DNA from: Cyanobacteria bacterium FACHB-DQ100
GTDB taxonomy: Bacteria > Cyanobacteriota > Cyanobacteriia > Leptolyngbyales > Leptolyngbyaceae
Direction of reading: 5' to 3'
DNA: 64,000 nt
Assembly: GCA_014695195.1 (NCBI GenBank)
Contig: JACJNW010000034.1
Coordinates: 1 to 64,000 of the forward strand
Positions 26,331 through 37,348 of this stretch are shown in pieces (within the stretch, counting starts at the first letter, position 1; each line of letters begins with the position of its first letter). Position numbers and translations under genes: made by a program. The notes beneath the pieces are model-generated. The model had not been told where the DNA came from and did not search any database. It saw only the letters and a list, made by a program, of their open reading frames with translations.

Positions 26331-26672
26331 TTACGCGATCGCAAAATCTGTATACTGCCGAACGTCTGGTGGTTGAAATCCAAGCACAATGTCTGTCGCC
26401 GGAATTCCTGCTGTAAGTAAATCGTCTACAACGCATAAATCTGTCCAATCTTCTTCAACCCAAACCTTATCGTTTTTGATTCGGATGTAAATTGTGATGT
26501 GTCGAACTCTTTTTTTGTTTTGCCAACCCGATCGAAACCAGAGATACTGATCACGCTCCTCATCGAATGCCAGTAAGCTTTCGACTTCATCATCGGGAGA
26601 ATGTGGAACTAGATTCTGATAACCAGTCAAAACTTGTTTAATAATCGTCCGGTACTGGATCAGTTTGTCCAT
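26331..26672 (-). CDS. xisI: XisI family protein
   Basis: This 113-residue protein is of the XisI family, named from fdxN-element excision in heterocystous cyanobacteria. Visible features are the start MDKLIQYRTIIKQVL, DEERDQYLWFRSGW and the ending GIPATDIVLGFQPPDVRQ. It overlaps the upstream xisH by 13 bases, and the pair is nearly always found together. In most genomes these pairs have no fdxN element, so excision control cannot be assumed. The module lies between groEL and GroEL-tail remnants. Confidence 0.9.
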   Translation of the reverse strand: MDKLIQYRTIIKQVLTGYQNLVPHSPDDEVESLLAFDEERDQYLWFRSGWQNKKRVRHITIYIRIKNDKVWVEEDWTDLCVVDDLLTAGIPATDIVLGFQPPDVRQYTDFAIA

Positions 26673-27076
26673 TGCACAATGACCTCGTTTGTAGTGTCGA
26701 TCACGATCAGGAAAATTTGGTTCTGCTCAATTATGGTTTGAATTGCTTTGAGCTGGAAGAAGCTGTTAAAAACTTCTTCACGAATTGCGAGATAGACTTG
26801 TCGATCAGGATCAGTAAGCGTGAGAAAACTACGATAGATAATGTACTGCCCCAGTGCAAGTTCTAAATCTCGAACTGGAGAAGGACTAATAAAGCTTTTA
26901 ACCTCTACTGCAATTTTCCTAGCATCCCGTTCAGCCGCAAATAGCTTTGTTGCTGCCATATCTGCATAAACCTGAATTTCTTCGTATTCAATCGTCAGCG
27001 GATCTTTTGTAATTATCCAACCATCCTTGCTCAAAGCATTTTTCATCGCATCGTGATACAAATCTTTGGCAGGCAT
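26660..27076 (-). CDS. xisH: XisH family protein
   Basis: This 138-residue partner of XisI reads MPAKDLYHDAMKNAL, then GWIITKDPLTI and KIAVEVKSF. D25 with E58-V-K60 looks like a PD-(D/E)XK nuclease-type core, and the family is thought to be related to these nucleases. It was identified as required for fdxN-element excision in Anabaena. Here it follows groEL by 100 bases, behind groEL's terminator. Confidence 0.9.
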   Translation of the reverse strand: MPAKDLYHDAMKNALSKDGWIITKDPLTIEYEEIQVYADMAATKLFAAERDARKIAVEVKSFISPSPVRDLELALGQYIIYRSFLTLTDPDRQVYLAIREEVFNSFFQLKAIQTIIEQNQIFLIVIDTTNEVIVQWTN

Positions 27077-27119
27077 GGTTTACAGGTTTTTCTTGGTTTG
27101 TAGAAAGTTTTTGATAGCA

Positions 27120-27159
27120 AAAAGCGCGATCGCTCCCTTTCAAGAACGATCGCGCTTTC
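27120..27159 (-). terminator. intrinsic terminator of groEL
   Basis: On the minus strand a 12-bp stem, AAAGCGCGATCG with its complement, encloses 14 bases and ends in five T residues, about 20 bases beyond the groEL stop. It separates groEL transcription from xisH. Confidence 0.8.
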
Positions 27160-27176
27160 AGTTTTAGAGACTCAAA

Positions 27177-28841
<1,665 letters not shown>

Positions 28842-28867
28842 TTACAGAAAAGAGAGAGTCAAGAAAA

Positions 28868-29179
28868 CTATGAAACGACTGCCAGAATGTCTTTTTCAGA
28901 CAGCAAAACGTAATCGTCGCCACCGAGTTTGATGTCGGTTCCGGCATACTTGGAGTACAGCACTTTATTACCGACTTGCACTTCCATGGGCTGACGTTCG
29001 CCCTTCTCGTTGAGCTTGCCATTACCAACCGCTACGATTTCGCCAACTTGGGGCTTTTCTTTAGCGTTGTCGGGCAAGATGATGCCGCCTGCGGTTTTTT
29101 CTTCAGCTTCGCTCACTTTCACGAATACGCGATCGCCCAACGGTGTTACGGTGGACACGCTAAGAGAGATGGCTGCCAT
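28868..29179 (-). CDS. groES: co-chaperonin GroES
   Basis: This 103-residue co-chaperonin includes [20 protein letters not shown], the mobile loop [14 protein letters not shown] and the C-terminal [20 protein letters not shown] lies six bases before the ATG. It is the first gene of groES-groEL. Confidence 0.96.
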   Translation of the reverse strand: MAAISLSVSTVTPLGDRVFVKVSEAEEKTAGGIILPDNAKEKPQVGEIVAVGNGKLNEKGERQPMEVQVGNKVLYSKYAGTDIKLGGDDYVLLSEKDILAVVS

Positions 29180-29306
29180 ACAAATCCTCCAACAATCTAG
29201 ATGAGCAACAAACGATCAAATACTTGCGGCTGAATACATGATTCAACCGGGTCGCCTGTCGGTTTTTTTCAACGTTTACCAGTCTACAGGCTTTTGGAGT
29301 TTTGAG

Positions 29307-29333
29307 TTAGCACTCTCGCTCCCTGAGTGCTAA
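29307..29333. promoter_or_regulatory. CIRCE operator of groES-groEL
   Basis: TTAGCACTC, nine bases, GAGTGCTAA: a perfect match to the CIRCE inverted repeat bound by HrcA. It sits about 130 bases upstream of groES and implies heat-inducible repression. Confidence 0.93.
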
Positions 29334-29468
29334 TTTAGCGAAGCCAGCGATCGAATGCAACTTTAGAAAGAGTACGGCTTACCGAACGAAGGGGTTGCGG
29401 AAGGAACGATGACGATTATCGGGCTGCTCAAGGTATTCTGATTGAGAGATTGCTGTTTTAAGGGTGTT

Positions 29469-29969
29469 ATGCAAGTTCGAGCGGAAAGACTGGAAGATAT
29501 CGAAGCAGTCCGTCGAGTAAATATTGCTGCGTTTGGGCAATCGGGAGAGGCAGATTTAGTCGATCGATTGCGCCCCATTACCCCAACCCTTTCCCTTGTT
29601 GCAGTTGCATCCGATCAAATTGTTGGGCACATCTTCTTTAGTCCAGTTGCGATCGACAACACTGCTCTATTTATTTTCGGACTTGCACCGGTCGCAGTTC
29701 TACCCAATTATCAGCGACAAGGCATTGGAACATTGCTGATTCAACAGGGTTTAACGGAGTGCGATCGCTTAGGCTGCAAAGCGGTTGTCGTGCTAGGTCA
29801 TCCTGAATATTATTCGCGCTTTGGGTTTATTCCAGCTAAGCGTAAGGGATTGAGATGTGAGTACACAGTCCCAGATGAAGCGTTTATGGTGCTGGAGTTA
29901 GAAAGCGGTGTATTAGATAGCTGCGAGGGAATTGTGAGATATCGATCGGAGTTTAATGCTCTGGAATAA
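29469..29969 (+). CDS. GNAT family N-acetyltransferase
   Basis: The 166-residue product carries the acetyl-CoA-binding motif VLPNYQRQGIGTLLIQQGL and, further on, GHPEYYSRFGFIPA, typical of YhbS-like GNAT enzymes. The acceptor is unknown. The ATG at 29469 begins the conserved part (MQVRAERLEDIEAVRRV); nine extra upstream codons are open but unlikely. It is divergent from groES. Confidence 0.87.
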   Translation: MQVRAERLEDIEAVRRVNIAAFGQSGEADLVDRLRPITPTLSLVAVASDQIVGHIFFSPVAIDNTALFIFGLAPVAVLPNYQRQGIGTLLIQQGLTECDRLGCKAVVVLGHPEYYSRFGFIPAKRKGLRCEYTVPDEAFMVLELESGVLDSCEGIVRYRSEFNALE

Positions 29970-30079
29970 TGATCTCAATAGGATTCAGTCAGCTTCTCGA
30001 TAACTCACCATTGGGGTGATACATTCACGCTTGCAAGAATTTAAATTGGGTCAAAGTTCGTATCAGGAGCAATCTAATC

Positions 30080-30274
30080 ATGCTGAGTGGTAGTGATACT
30101 ATGCTTGACCAAGACTGGTTCGATCGTGGAAAAGAGGATGCCTGGGCGGGTCGATCGAAGAATCCCCCAGAGCATGACCCACAAGCCGCCAGTTTTTACG
30201 ATCTGGGCTACAGCGAAGGAGAAATCGAACGTCCGCCCGTCAGCCTATCGCCTGATGTCGAAAGCCAACCTTAG
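30080..30274 (+). CDS. small conserved-looking hypothetical protein
   Basis: This 64-residue soluble protein contains WFDRGKEDAWAGRSKNPPEH and ASFYDLGYSEGEIERPP, a pattern I associate with small cyanobacterial proteins of unknown function. AGGAG precedes the ATG by ten bases. Its stop overlaps the stop of the convergent kinase gene by four bases. Confidence 0.7.
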   Translation: MLSGSDTMLDQDWFDRGKEDAWAGRSKNPPEHDPQAASFYDLGYSEGEIERPPVSLSPDVESQP

Positions 30275-31203
30275 AGCGCTTTCGTTGCCTTGAGCATGTG
30301 ATACACAATCAACAATTGCGTCATGGCTAAGGGATAGCTCTGGATCATCTCGCCCGTGGTTCCCGATACCTTCCCGAGTTCAGTATCACCAGTCGGATTG
30401 CACACATTCGACAGTGCCGGAAGCTCATCGCAAATAAAGTGCTCTAGATCCACAACCTGATCTTTTGTTGCGTGTCCGTCAATCTCCAACACATCGACAG
30501 GTTTACTCATATCGCGATCGAGTCCCAATCGAATCGCTGATCGTGTGGGTGCGTCATCCCCAACCACTCGCGTCAGCTCCGGATGCGGAATCGTAGGACG
30601 TAGCACCAATTTCACATTTAAGTGACCATTCACATTCGGAGACGGCTCCGGTGGACAAAAGCTGACGACCATATCCGCCCAAGCCCGTTGCGGACGAATA
30701 TACTCGGCTGAATCCGGTTCGCGCTTGCGTAACTCTTCTAAAACTTGCTCTTCGGTGTAACCCCGTTTTTGCGTATCGCGTTTAATTTTCCATTGCGCTC
30801 TCAGGGATTCTGGCGGCGCAAGGTATACCTTCACGTCATAGCAATCGCGGGCTGTACGAGTCGAATACCCTAGCAAGCCTTCGATAATGATGAAGCGATT
30901 CGGCTTGATATAGGTGGGGGCTTCAAACGTTCCAGTCTTGTGGCTGTAATTTGGCTTGAGAATGGGCTGACCCGATCGCAACAGCGCTAAATGCTGCTGC
31001 ATAATGTCTAGATGATTACAGTCCGGGTGCAGGGCAGTGATGCCAATCTGAGCGCGTTGAGCGCGATCGTACTTGTGATAATCATCGGTGCAAATGATCG
31101 TTACGTTCTCTTCACCCAGCACTTGAGCAATTCCACGAGTTAGCGTCGTCTTCCCAGCCGCACTATCGCCAACGATACCAAGAATAATTGGGCGCTGTGA
31201 CAT
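30271..31203 (-). CDS. phosphoribulokinase/uridine kinase family protein
   Basis: The 310-residue product has Walker A GDSAAGKTT near the start and TDDYHKYDRAQRAQIGITAL, like phosphoribulokinase. It also has LKPNYSHKTGTFEAP and IIEGLLGYSTRTARDCYDV. The Calvin-cycle PRK of cyanobacteria usually reads DDYHSLDR and GLHPLYD, so this looks like the separate PRK-like paralogue. The substrate is therefore uncertain. The ATG at 31203 is preferred over a start 15 codons earlier. Confidence 0.75.
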   Translation of the reverse strand: MSQRPIILGIVGDSAAGKTTLTRGIAQVLGEENVTIICTDDYHKYDRAQRAQIGITALHPDCNHLDIMQQHLALLRSGQPILKPNYSHKTGTFEAPTYIKPNRFIIIEGLLGYSTRTARDCYDVKVYLAPPESLRAQWKIKRDTQKRGYTEEQVLEELRKREPDSAEYIRPQRAWADMVVSFCPPEPSPNVNGHLNVKLVLRPTIPHPELTRVVGDDAPTRSAIRLGLDRDMSKPVDVLEIDGHATKDQVVDLEHFICDELPALSNVCNPTGDTELGKVSGTTGEMIQSYPLAMTQLLIVYHMLKATKAL

Positions 31204-31493
31204 GATCGCTTCTACACCTTCGAGAATTAGGTTTGACTCTAGAAACATCCTAAGCGGTGAGGGAATCTAGTTTTGCTCAAGAATCATTACGACTCCTCGA
31301 AGCGCAAATGGAGCGAACGAAAGCAATGCTGCATATTATATTTCCAATAGCCACTTTGAGGTATCATTGAGTAGAATCTATAACAACCCCGCTAAGATAT
31401 ATTTCGTCTTCTGTCTTTGTATTTAGTATCCTGAAAGCGGCGACTCCTCTTCACCTGAAGTTTTCCTGCCGCAGTCACTACACTCTACACCCT

Positions 31494-32282
31494 ATGAAAT
31501 TTTCAGTATTCCACACGCCCGAACTCACACCTGGACAAAACGCTGCTGATTGTGCGATCGCGATTGATGTACTGCGAGCAACCAGCACGATCGCGACTGC
31601 TCTGTTTGCTGGAGCGGATGCAGTTCATGTCTTCAGCGATATGGAGAAGCTCGTCCAAGAAAGCGAGGCGCTACCCCCGGAGAAGCGTTTACGGGCAGGA
31701 GAACGAGGCGGAAGTAAGGTAGAAGGCTGCGATCTCGGTAACTCGCCGCTCGACTGTACGCCCGATTTGATGAGCGGAAAACAACTGTTTATTAGCACCA
31801 CAAACGGAACTCGCGCCCTCCAGAAAATTCAAGCTTGTCCGACTGTATTGGCAGCGGCATTGATTAATCGTCACGCTGTCGTGAAATATCTGGTCGAGCA
31901 TCAACCCGAAACGGTTTGGATCGTCGGGGCTGGCTGGGAAGGATCATTCGCGCTCGAAGATACCGTCTGTGCGGGTGCGATCGTGCAAAGCGTGGCGGAT
32001 CAACTGGGCTGCCCGCTCGAAGATTTGGTCGGTAATGATGAACTGGTTGGCGCGGTTTCGCTTTACCAACAGTGGCAAGATAACTTGCTGAGCTTGATGT
32101 ATCACGCAAGCCACGGTAAGCGATTGCTGCGGCTGAACTGCATGGAAGATCTGAAATATTGTTCAACGCTCGATTCGCTCGATGTTTTGCCGATTCAAGC
32201 TGAGATTGGAACCTTGGTAAAGCATCAAGCGTTGGTGCGTCCACTGCTTGACCGAACGCTCTCTAATGCTGCTTCGAGATAA
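31494..32282 (+). CDS. comB: ComB family 2-phosphosulfolactate phosphatase-like protein
   Basis: This 262-residue protein has the family pattern [43 protein letters not shown] and [14 protein letters not shown]. ComB in methanogens dephosphorylates phosphosulfolactate for coenzyme M. Cyanobacteria carry the gene without that pathway, so the physiological substrate is unknown. A hairpin repeat follows the gene. Confidence 0.85.
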   Translation: MKFSVFHTPELTPGQNAADCAIAIDVLRATSTIATALFAGADAVHVFSDMEKLVQESEALPPEKRLRAGERGGSKVEGCDLGNSPLDCTPDLMSGKQLFISTTNGTRALQKIQACPTVLAAALINRHAVVKYLVEHQPETVWIVGAGWEGSFALEDTVCAGAIVQSVADQLGCPLEDLVGNDELVGAVSLYQQWQDNLLSLMYHASHGKRLLRLNCMEDLKYCSTLDSLDVLPIQAEIGTLVKHQALVRPLLDRTLSNAASR

Positions 32283-32309
32283 CTCTTTCAAGCATCTCTA
32301 AACAACCAT

Positions 32310-32354
32310 TTAGCCCCCCTAAATTCCCGATTTTGCAGGATTTAGGGGGGCTAA
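32310..32354. repeat. palindromic repeat with CCCCCTAAAT core
   Basis: TTAGCCCCCCTAAAT (32310-32324) pairs perfectly with 32340-32354 across a 15-base loop. It lies between two convergent genes and may end both transcripts. The same core lies inside the HAD gene at 11371-11450. Confidence 0.75.
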
Positions 32355-32391
32355 TTCGTTCACGATCGCGGCAATTTTAAGGGTAAGGGTC

Positions 32392-33567
32392 TCAAGTTGC
32401 AACCTTGGTATCGACATTCAACAGTTCCGCGATCGCTTGATGTTCTGCGGCGGGATGTCTTGGCACTTCATGACGCGCATCGGTGATCAGCCAGTCGAGT
32501 GAAGCGGCTTGGACATCGATCGTTGCGCCTGTCTTGTCTACACAGAACCGCCCGAAGACCAGCTTATCGACCAATCGCACTCCTGGCCCTAAACGCGACC
32601 ATTCAAAAATGACACTGTTATCCACGGTCGCACCGCTACAAATCCAGCAGTTATGTCCAATCATTGCAGGGCCTACAATTTTCGCGCCGTCCTCGATACA
32701 AGTCATGCTGCCAATGTAAACCGGGCCTTGAATATCCACTTTGTCCCAATTGACTGACACATTTAGCCCCGTGTAAATTCCCGGAGCCACTTCACGTCCT
32801 GGGATCGGAACATTTTTGATTTCGCCTTTGAGAACGCCGCGAATGGCTTGCCAATAATCTGGAACTTTGCCGATATCGACCCATTCAAAATCCATCGGCA
32901 ATCCATAGAACGGTGCATTCATTTCCACTAGCTTCGGAAATAACTGGCTACCGATATCAAACTCAACACCGGATGGAATGTAGTCTAGAACTTCGGGTTC
33001 AAAAATGTAGATCCCGGTATTGATATTCGTGCTTAAGGCTTCTTCAACCGATGGTTTTTCCTGAAATGCCTTGATTCTGCCGTCTTCGTCGGTTACAACT
33101 ACACCGTAGCTTGGAACTTCTGATCGATCGACCGTTTTCATAATCACCGTCGCGATCGATCCTTTCTCCCGATGCCACTTCACTGCTGCTGTGAGATCCA
33201 AATCGATTAGAGCATCGCCACAAAGTACCACAAACGTATCGTCAAAGAAGGGGGAGAAGTCTTGAATGCGCTTCATCCCGCCTGCTGAGCCGACTGCCTC
33301 GCCCACAAGATCTCCGTCTACGATCCGACCCTCAAACGAATAGCCAATCTGGACACCGAAACGCTGCCCATCTTTGAAATAGCTTTCGATCTCATTCGCC
33401 AAATGGCTCACATTCACCATGATTTCGTCGAAGCCGTGTTGACGTAGCAACTCCAGCAAAAACTCCATCACTGGTTTTTGCAGGATCGGAATCATCGGCT
33501 TAGGAATCGTGTACGTAATTGGTCGAACCCGTGTGCCTTTCCCAGCCGCCAGAATCATGGCTTTCAT
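32392..33567 (-). CDS. sugar-phosphate nucleotidyltransferase
   Basis: This 391-residue enzyme opens with MKAMILAAGKGTRVRP, the NTP-binding signature of sugar nucleotidyltransferases. It has CGDALIDLDL and FQEKPS in the catalytic domain and left-handed beta-helix-like repeats from about residue 265. It is close to mannose-1-phosphate guanylyltransferase or glucose-1-phosphate thymidylyltransferase types; which nucleotide and sugar cannot be told. The product would feed exopolysaccharide or lipopolysaccharide synthesis. Confidence 0.83.
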   Translation of the reverse strand: MKAMILAAGKGTRVRPITYTIPKPMIPILQKPVMEFLLELLRQHGFDEIMVNVSHLANEIESYFKDGQRFGVQIGYSFEGRIVDGDLVGEAVGSAGGMKRIQDFSPFFDDTFVVLCGDALIDLDLTAAVKWHREKGSIATVIMKTVDRSEVPSYGVVVTDEDGRIKAFQEKPSVEEALSTNINTGIYIFEPEVLDYIPSGVEFDIGSQLFPKLVEMNAPFYGLPMDFEWVDIGKVPDYWQAIRGVLKGEIKNVPIPGREVAPGIYTGLNVSVNWDKVDIQGPVYIGSMTCIEDGAKIVGPAMIGHNCWICSGATVDNSVIFEWSRLGPGVRLVDKLVFGRFCVDKTGATIDVQAASLDWLITDARHEVPRHPAAEHQAIAELLNVDTKVAT

Positions 33568-34245
33568 AAATTGTTTGTCTCCAACCCTACGCCGTCAATG
33601 TTCATACGATCGCACACTATAACTGGACAATTTCGCGCCAAACTCGCTTCAATCACAAGCCCCTAGAGCGCGATCAAGCTCTAGAAGCCCAAAGATTATG
33701 TCAACCCTACCGTATCCCGTTTGATCTTGAATTCGTCTGAAAGTTCAGTTTTTCTCCAAGATGTTCTGAAAGCGCGATCGAGTTCAGAAAACTCTCTTGC
33801 ATTATCGCTGATCGCTCCAGCGTTCTAACAGTGCAAATGTTTTAGAGCTTTGGTTTTGCGATCGAGTCTGTCACTTTGTGAGCGATCAACTTCGCCTGGG
33901 TCAATTTGAAATTTGGCATAAGCGCAGACAGCATCGCCATTCTACAGATTATCTTTCGAGTGTTGGCATGTTCGTGTTTATACGGGGGAAAGTTCAAGAT
34001 CATGCAAAGTTAATACAAAGTTTCTGTAAAGCGCCAGGATTTCGTGAACGATTTGGCTGTTTCAGAAATCGAATCAATCAGCAGTGTAGGAATTACTAAG
34101 GCTTAGAATTCGCTCAGGGAAATGGCTCCAAAGACGGAGAAGAAACGCAAGATCTGACCGTGGACATATTCAGTTATGGCACTTGGGCAGTAAACATCAG
34201 CGGGGTAAGTCGGTAAGTTTAGTTCATAGACATGGTGAGGATGGT
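33568..34245. other. gene-poor stretch
   Basis: No convincing gene. A 73-codon open frame at 33878-34099 has no recognisable domain and starts at GTG. CTAGAGC and GCTCTAG (33663-33684) form a 7-bp hairpin near the start of the nucleotidyltransferase gene. The rest looks like ordinary regulatory or unused sequence. Confidence 0.4.
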
Positions 34246-35010
34246 ATGAACGGTCGGACTTTTTTAGATGGCAAGCAATCGAAACAACGAACTGTGAATG
34301 TGGGTCGTGCGAATGCGGTGAGTCGTCGCTCTCTGAAAGCCGATCGCTCATTGCCCAAAAAGTCCACCCGTTCGCAAACGGTCTGGCTTGATCCCGTTGC
34401 TCAGGATCGCTTACTGCGCCAGCAATCCCTGACGGATGCGAAACAAGGTCACTATCTCGAAGCGATCGCAGGTTTGACCATTTTGATCGATCGCAATCCT
34501 GAAAATGCAACCGACTACAATAATCGCGGGTTGGTGCATTTCCAGTGTGGGCATTTGGATGCAGCGATCGAAGACTATAACAAGGCAATTCGCCTCAATT
34601 CTAAACTTGCGAGTGCCTACAACAACCGCGCTAATTACTACGCCTCTCAGGGGCTTTTAATCGAAGCGATCACAGATTACGATCGAGCAATTGATCTAGA
34701 TCCGACCAATATTCGCGCTTGGCTGAATCAGGGAATTACGTTTCGCGATCTCGAACTGTATTCGCAGGCGATCGAGAATTTTGAACAGGCGCTGCAAATT
34801 ACGCAACTGCTTTCCTCGCCGCTGAATGATCACTCGGTGCTAGAGGCACATCTCTACGGAGCGCGGGGTCGGGCACATCATTTAGCAGGCGACTGGAATT
34901 TTGCGATCGCGGATTATTACCGCGCCCTAGAGCGCATCCCGGAAGCTGACATTGCGGAAAAGAGATTGCGGATGCAGGTCAATCGCTGGATGCAGGAATT
35001 GACGAATTAG
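34246..35010 (+). CDS. tetratricopeptide repeat protein
   Basis: After a basic N-terminus of about 50 residues come four or more TPR units, for example [40 protein letters not shown] and [20 protein letters not shown]. TPRs bind partner proteins; nothing tells which. The ATG at 34246 has GAGGA upstream; an earlier TTG would add 21 residues. It converges on the next gene with a 4-base stop overlap. Confidence 0.82.
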   Translation: MNGRTFLDGKQSKQRTVNVGRANAVSRRSLKADRSLPKKSTRSQTVWLDPVAQDRLLRQQSLTDAKQGHYLEAIAGLTILIDRNPENATDYNNRGLVHFQCGHLDAAIEDYNKAIRLNSKLASAYNNRANYYASQGLLIEAITDYDRAIDLDPTNIRAWLNQGITFRDLELYSQAIENFEQALQITQLLSSPLNDHSVLEAHLYGARGRAHHLAGDWNFAIADYYRALERIPEADIAEKRLRMQVNRWMQELTN

Positions 35011-35690
35011 ATTCGACTGAATAGCGAAACCATAAATGCGAAGGCAATAAAGACGATCGCAGTTCCAATCAGGTCTGTTTTTCGCCCAGAATCGCGGAAG
35101 GCAGGCTGTAGCCAGAAATTCAACTGTTTTGTAATCTGCGGCATCACTGCCCAGGTGAGTAGCGAAGAAATGATGATATTGTTGACCAGCGTAACGACCG
35201 CAGGTGACCACGATTGCAGCGATTTTAACCAATCATAGGTCGAAAACAGTTTTATCTGGATCATCACCAGCGGGTAAAGTCCTAAGACAACTGCCAGCAC
35301 TTGTTTCCAGGGGGGCGCTCCTAAACTCGATCGCTCCTCACCTGCCTCGGTTGAGAACCATCCTTCTAATCCAGTGGTAAACGATTTGAACTTATAAGTT
35401 TCAAAGATCTGTTGCCCCGATTCGATCAAGTGTTCACGATTGTCAGAACTCAGCCAATCATTCAAGTGATGGGGCGTATCGAAATGAATGATTGAATACC
35501 ATTTCACCACACCATTTGCACATTGCAACGGCGGACACAGATCATGTCTGAGAAACCCTGAATGACGTTTAGCAGCCTGCTCCAGTGACCGAATCCATTT
35601 GCGAAACGCTGCTTTGTTACCGTTAGGAACGATGAATTCTAGAACAACTGTGGAGTAGAAAATGCGATCGTCGTGGTTAGGGCTGAGCAT
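35007..35690 (-). CDS. antibiotic-biosynthesis-monooxygenase-like domain fused to membrane segments
   Basis: The N-terminal 110 residues look like an ABM ferredoxin-like barrel ([28 protein letters not shown]). The C-terminal half has two or three hydrophobic helices ([45 protein letters not shown]). This ABM-plus-membrane form is known in bacteria as a hypothetical family; enzymatic activity is unproven. The ATG at 35690 is used in preference to a TTG five codons upstream. Neither has a good ribosome binding site. Confidence 0.7.
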   Translation of the reverse strand: MLSPNHDDRIFYSTVVLEFIVPNGNKAAFRKWIRSLEQAAKRHSGFLRHDLCPPLQCANGVVKWYSIIHFDTPHHLNDWLSSDNREHLIESGQQIFETYKFKSFTTGLEGWFSTEAGEERSSLGAPPWKQVLAVVLGLYPLVMIQIKLFSTYDWLKSLQSWSPAVVTLVNNIIISSLLTWAVMPQITKQLNFWLQPAFRDSGRKTDLIGTAIVFIAFAFMVSLFSRI

Positions 35691-35752
35691 GCGTTTAGTG
35701 TGCAAGATTTGAGTAGTTTTAAGATCGTTCTCAACGGACGGACATTCTGTCT

Positions 35753-35890
35753 ATGAATAATGGTGCAGAAGCAACTCAATCGCAGCGTGAAACGATGCAA
35801 GCTCAACCAGAAGTTAAAGCGTTCAGCTTAGAACAGCACCAGAAACAGCTACAAACGATCGAATTCCAAACCTACGCAAAATCTGTATAA
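35753..35890 (+). CDS. doubtful 45-residue open frame
   Basis: ATG to TAA encodes a polar, Gln-rich peptide (MNNGAEATQSQRETMQAQP, later LEQHQKQLQTIEF). It lies in a 500-base gap with no other candidate. No family and only a distant GGACGG before the start. The remaining gap to 36188 shows nothing clear. Confidence 0.25.
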   Translation: MNNGAEATQSQRETMQAQPEVKAFSLEQHQKQLQTIEFQTYAKSV

Positions 35891-36188
35891 GTGAGATTGC
35901 TAAAGCGATTGCTAACATCAACTTTAAAGTTATCAAGAACTTCATACGAAGCTGAATTATCGAGTGTTGAAATTAGTTCACGTCAATTTGCACGATAGTA
36001 CAAAGCTATGGCAATCTCTCTAAAGGTATATTTATTGTCTCAAATTTGCTCATAGCCTGATAAAGCCATTAGACTGATTTTCAGTCTGGTTCTATATTTC
36101 TAGATAAAAAACTAGGGTTATTTGCTGCGGAATGATATGAATTTTTATAATTCTATGATGTCGCCTTCAATTATGAGTGACGGTGTGC

Positions 36189-37277
36189 ATGAGTGATGCT
36201 GTTTCGATTCAAGCTTTCGATCATTTAGAACTTTATGTCGGCAATGCAAAACAAGCTGCGATGTTTTACGACCGCGCTTTTGGCTTTCAGTCGATCGCCT
36301 ATCGAGGACTCGACACTGGAACCCGTGATGTTGCCTCCTATGTCATGCAGCAAGGCGAAATTCGCTTAGTGTTGAGTTCTGCGCTTGATTCAGATCATCC
36401 GATCGCGCTTAAAACTGCTAAGCACGGCGATCATGTTGCGATTATTGCGTTGAGGGTGATGGATGTTGATCGAGCTGTTGCAACCAGCATGGCACGGGGC
36501 GCTCTGATAGCAGTGCCAGTGACCGAAGAATCAGACGAAATGGGAACTTATCGCTATGCTGCAATTTATGGATATGGCAATACGCTGATTAAATTTGTGC
36601 AACGCGATCGTTACCACGGCGTTTTTGCTCCAGAATTTGTTCCACGTCTAACTCAATCTCATACAGATGCTGGATTAATCAAGATTGACCACATTGTTGG
36701 GAACGTTGAGAAAGGACAAATGAATCGCTGGGTAAAGTTTTTTGAGAACGTTTTAGGATTAAGTCTATTAATACAGTTTGATGATAAAACGATTACAACC
36801 GAGTATTCTGCACTCACTTCCTCTGTAATGCAGAATGCCACAGGTACGATCAAACTTCCCATTAACGAACCTGCGATCGGCAAAGGAAAATCTCAAATTC
36901 AAGAATTTCTAGAATACAATCACGGCGCGGGAGTTCAGCATGTCGCTTATCTCACTCACAGCATTGTTGATACGGTGACGAAGCTGAAAAATCTAGGAAT
37001 TGAGTTTCTCAGCGTTCCCCGATCGTACTATGCAGATTTAGAAGCGCGAATTGGCAAGATTGATCAATCGATCGACCAATTAGCCGAACTGGGAATTTTA
37101 GTCGATCGCGATCGTGAAGGCTATTTGCTGCAAATTTTCACCCGCCCTGTGCAAGATCGCCCGACCTTATTTTTTGAAATCATCGAACGGCACGGAGCGC
37201 AAGGGTTCGGGGAAGGAAATTTCAAATCGTTGTTTGAAGCGATCGAGCGGGAACAAGCCTTACGCGGAAATCTTTAG
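36189..37277 (+). CDS. hppD: 4-hydroxyphenylpyruvate dioxygenase
   Basis: This 362-residue enzyme converts 4-hydroxyphenylpyruvate to homogentisate, the head-group precursor of tocopherol in cyanobacteria. The Fe(II) ligands are H168 (IDHIVG), H251 (VQHVAY) and E330 (FFEIIERHG). Both vicinal-oxygen-chelate halves are present. I start at the ATG at 36189; four codons upstream an in-frame GTG exists. Confidence 0.92.
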   Translation: MSDAVSIQAFDHLELYVGNAKQAAMFYDRAFGFQSIAYRGLDTGTRDVASYVMQQGEIRLVLSSALDSDHPIALKTAKHGDHVAIIALRVMDVDRAVATSMARGALIAVPVTEESDEMGTYRYAAIYGYGNTLIKFVQRDRYHGVFAPEFVPRLTQSHTDAGLIKIDHIVGNVEKGQMNRWVKFFENVLGLSLLIQFDDKTITTEYSALTSSVMQNATGTIKLPINEPAIGKGKSQIQEFLEYNHGAGVQHVAYLTHSIVDTVTKLKNLGIEFLSVPRSYYADLEARIGKIDQSIDQLAELGILVDRDREGYLLQIFTRPVQDRPTLFFEIIERHGAQGFGEGNFKSLFEAIEREQALRGNL

Positions 37278-37348
37278 AAACTGCGATCGGTGGGTGTTTC
37301 GTCGATTGTATTCTCTAAACTAGATCCCAGTGATTGAGAGCTACCAGC

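Noticed and set aside
26108-26416. 102-codon plus-strand frame across the GroEL remnants and the xisI end
   Set aside because: The minus strand explains the sequence as GroEL tail and XisI.
26331-27076. xisHI as evidence for an fdxN-type excision element here
   Set aside because: No recombinase xisF, fdxN gene or matching direct repeats at both ends are seen; only the groEL-tail scar supports an insertion.
33878-34099. 73-codon frame starting at GTG
   Set aside because: No domain, no ribosome binding site and an unremarkable composition.
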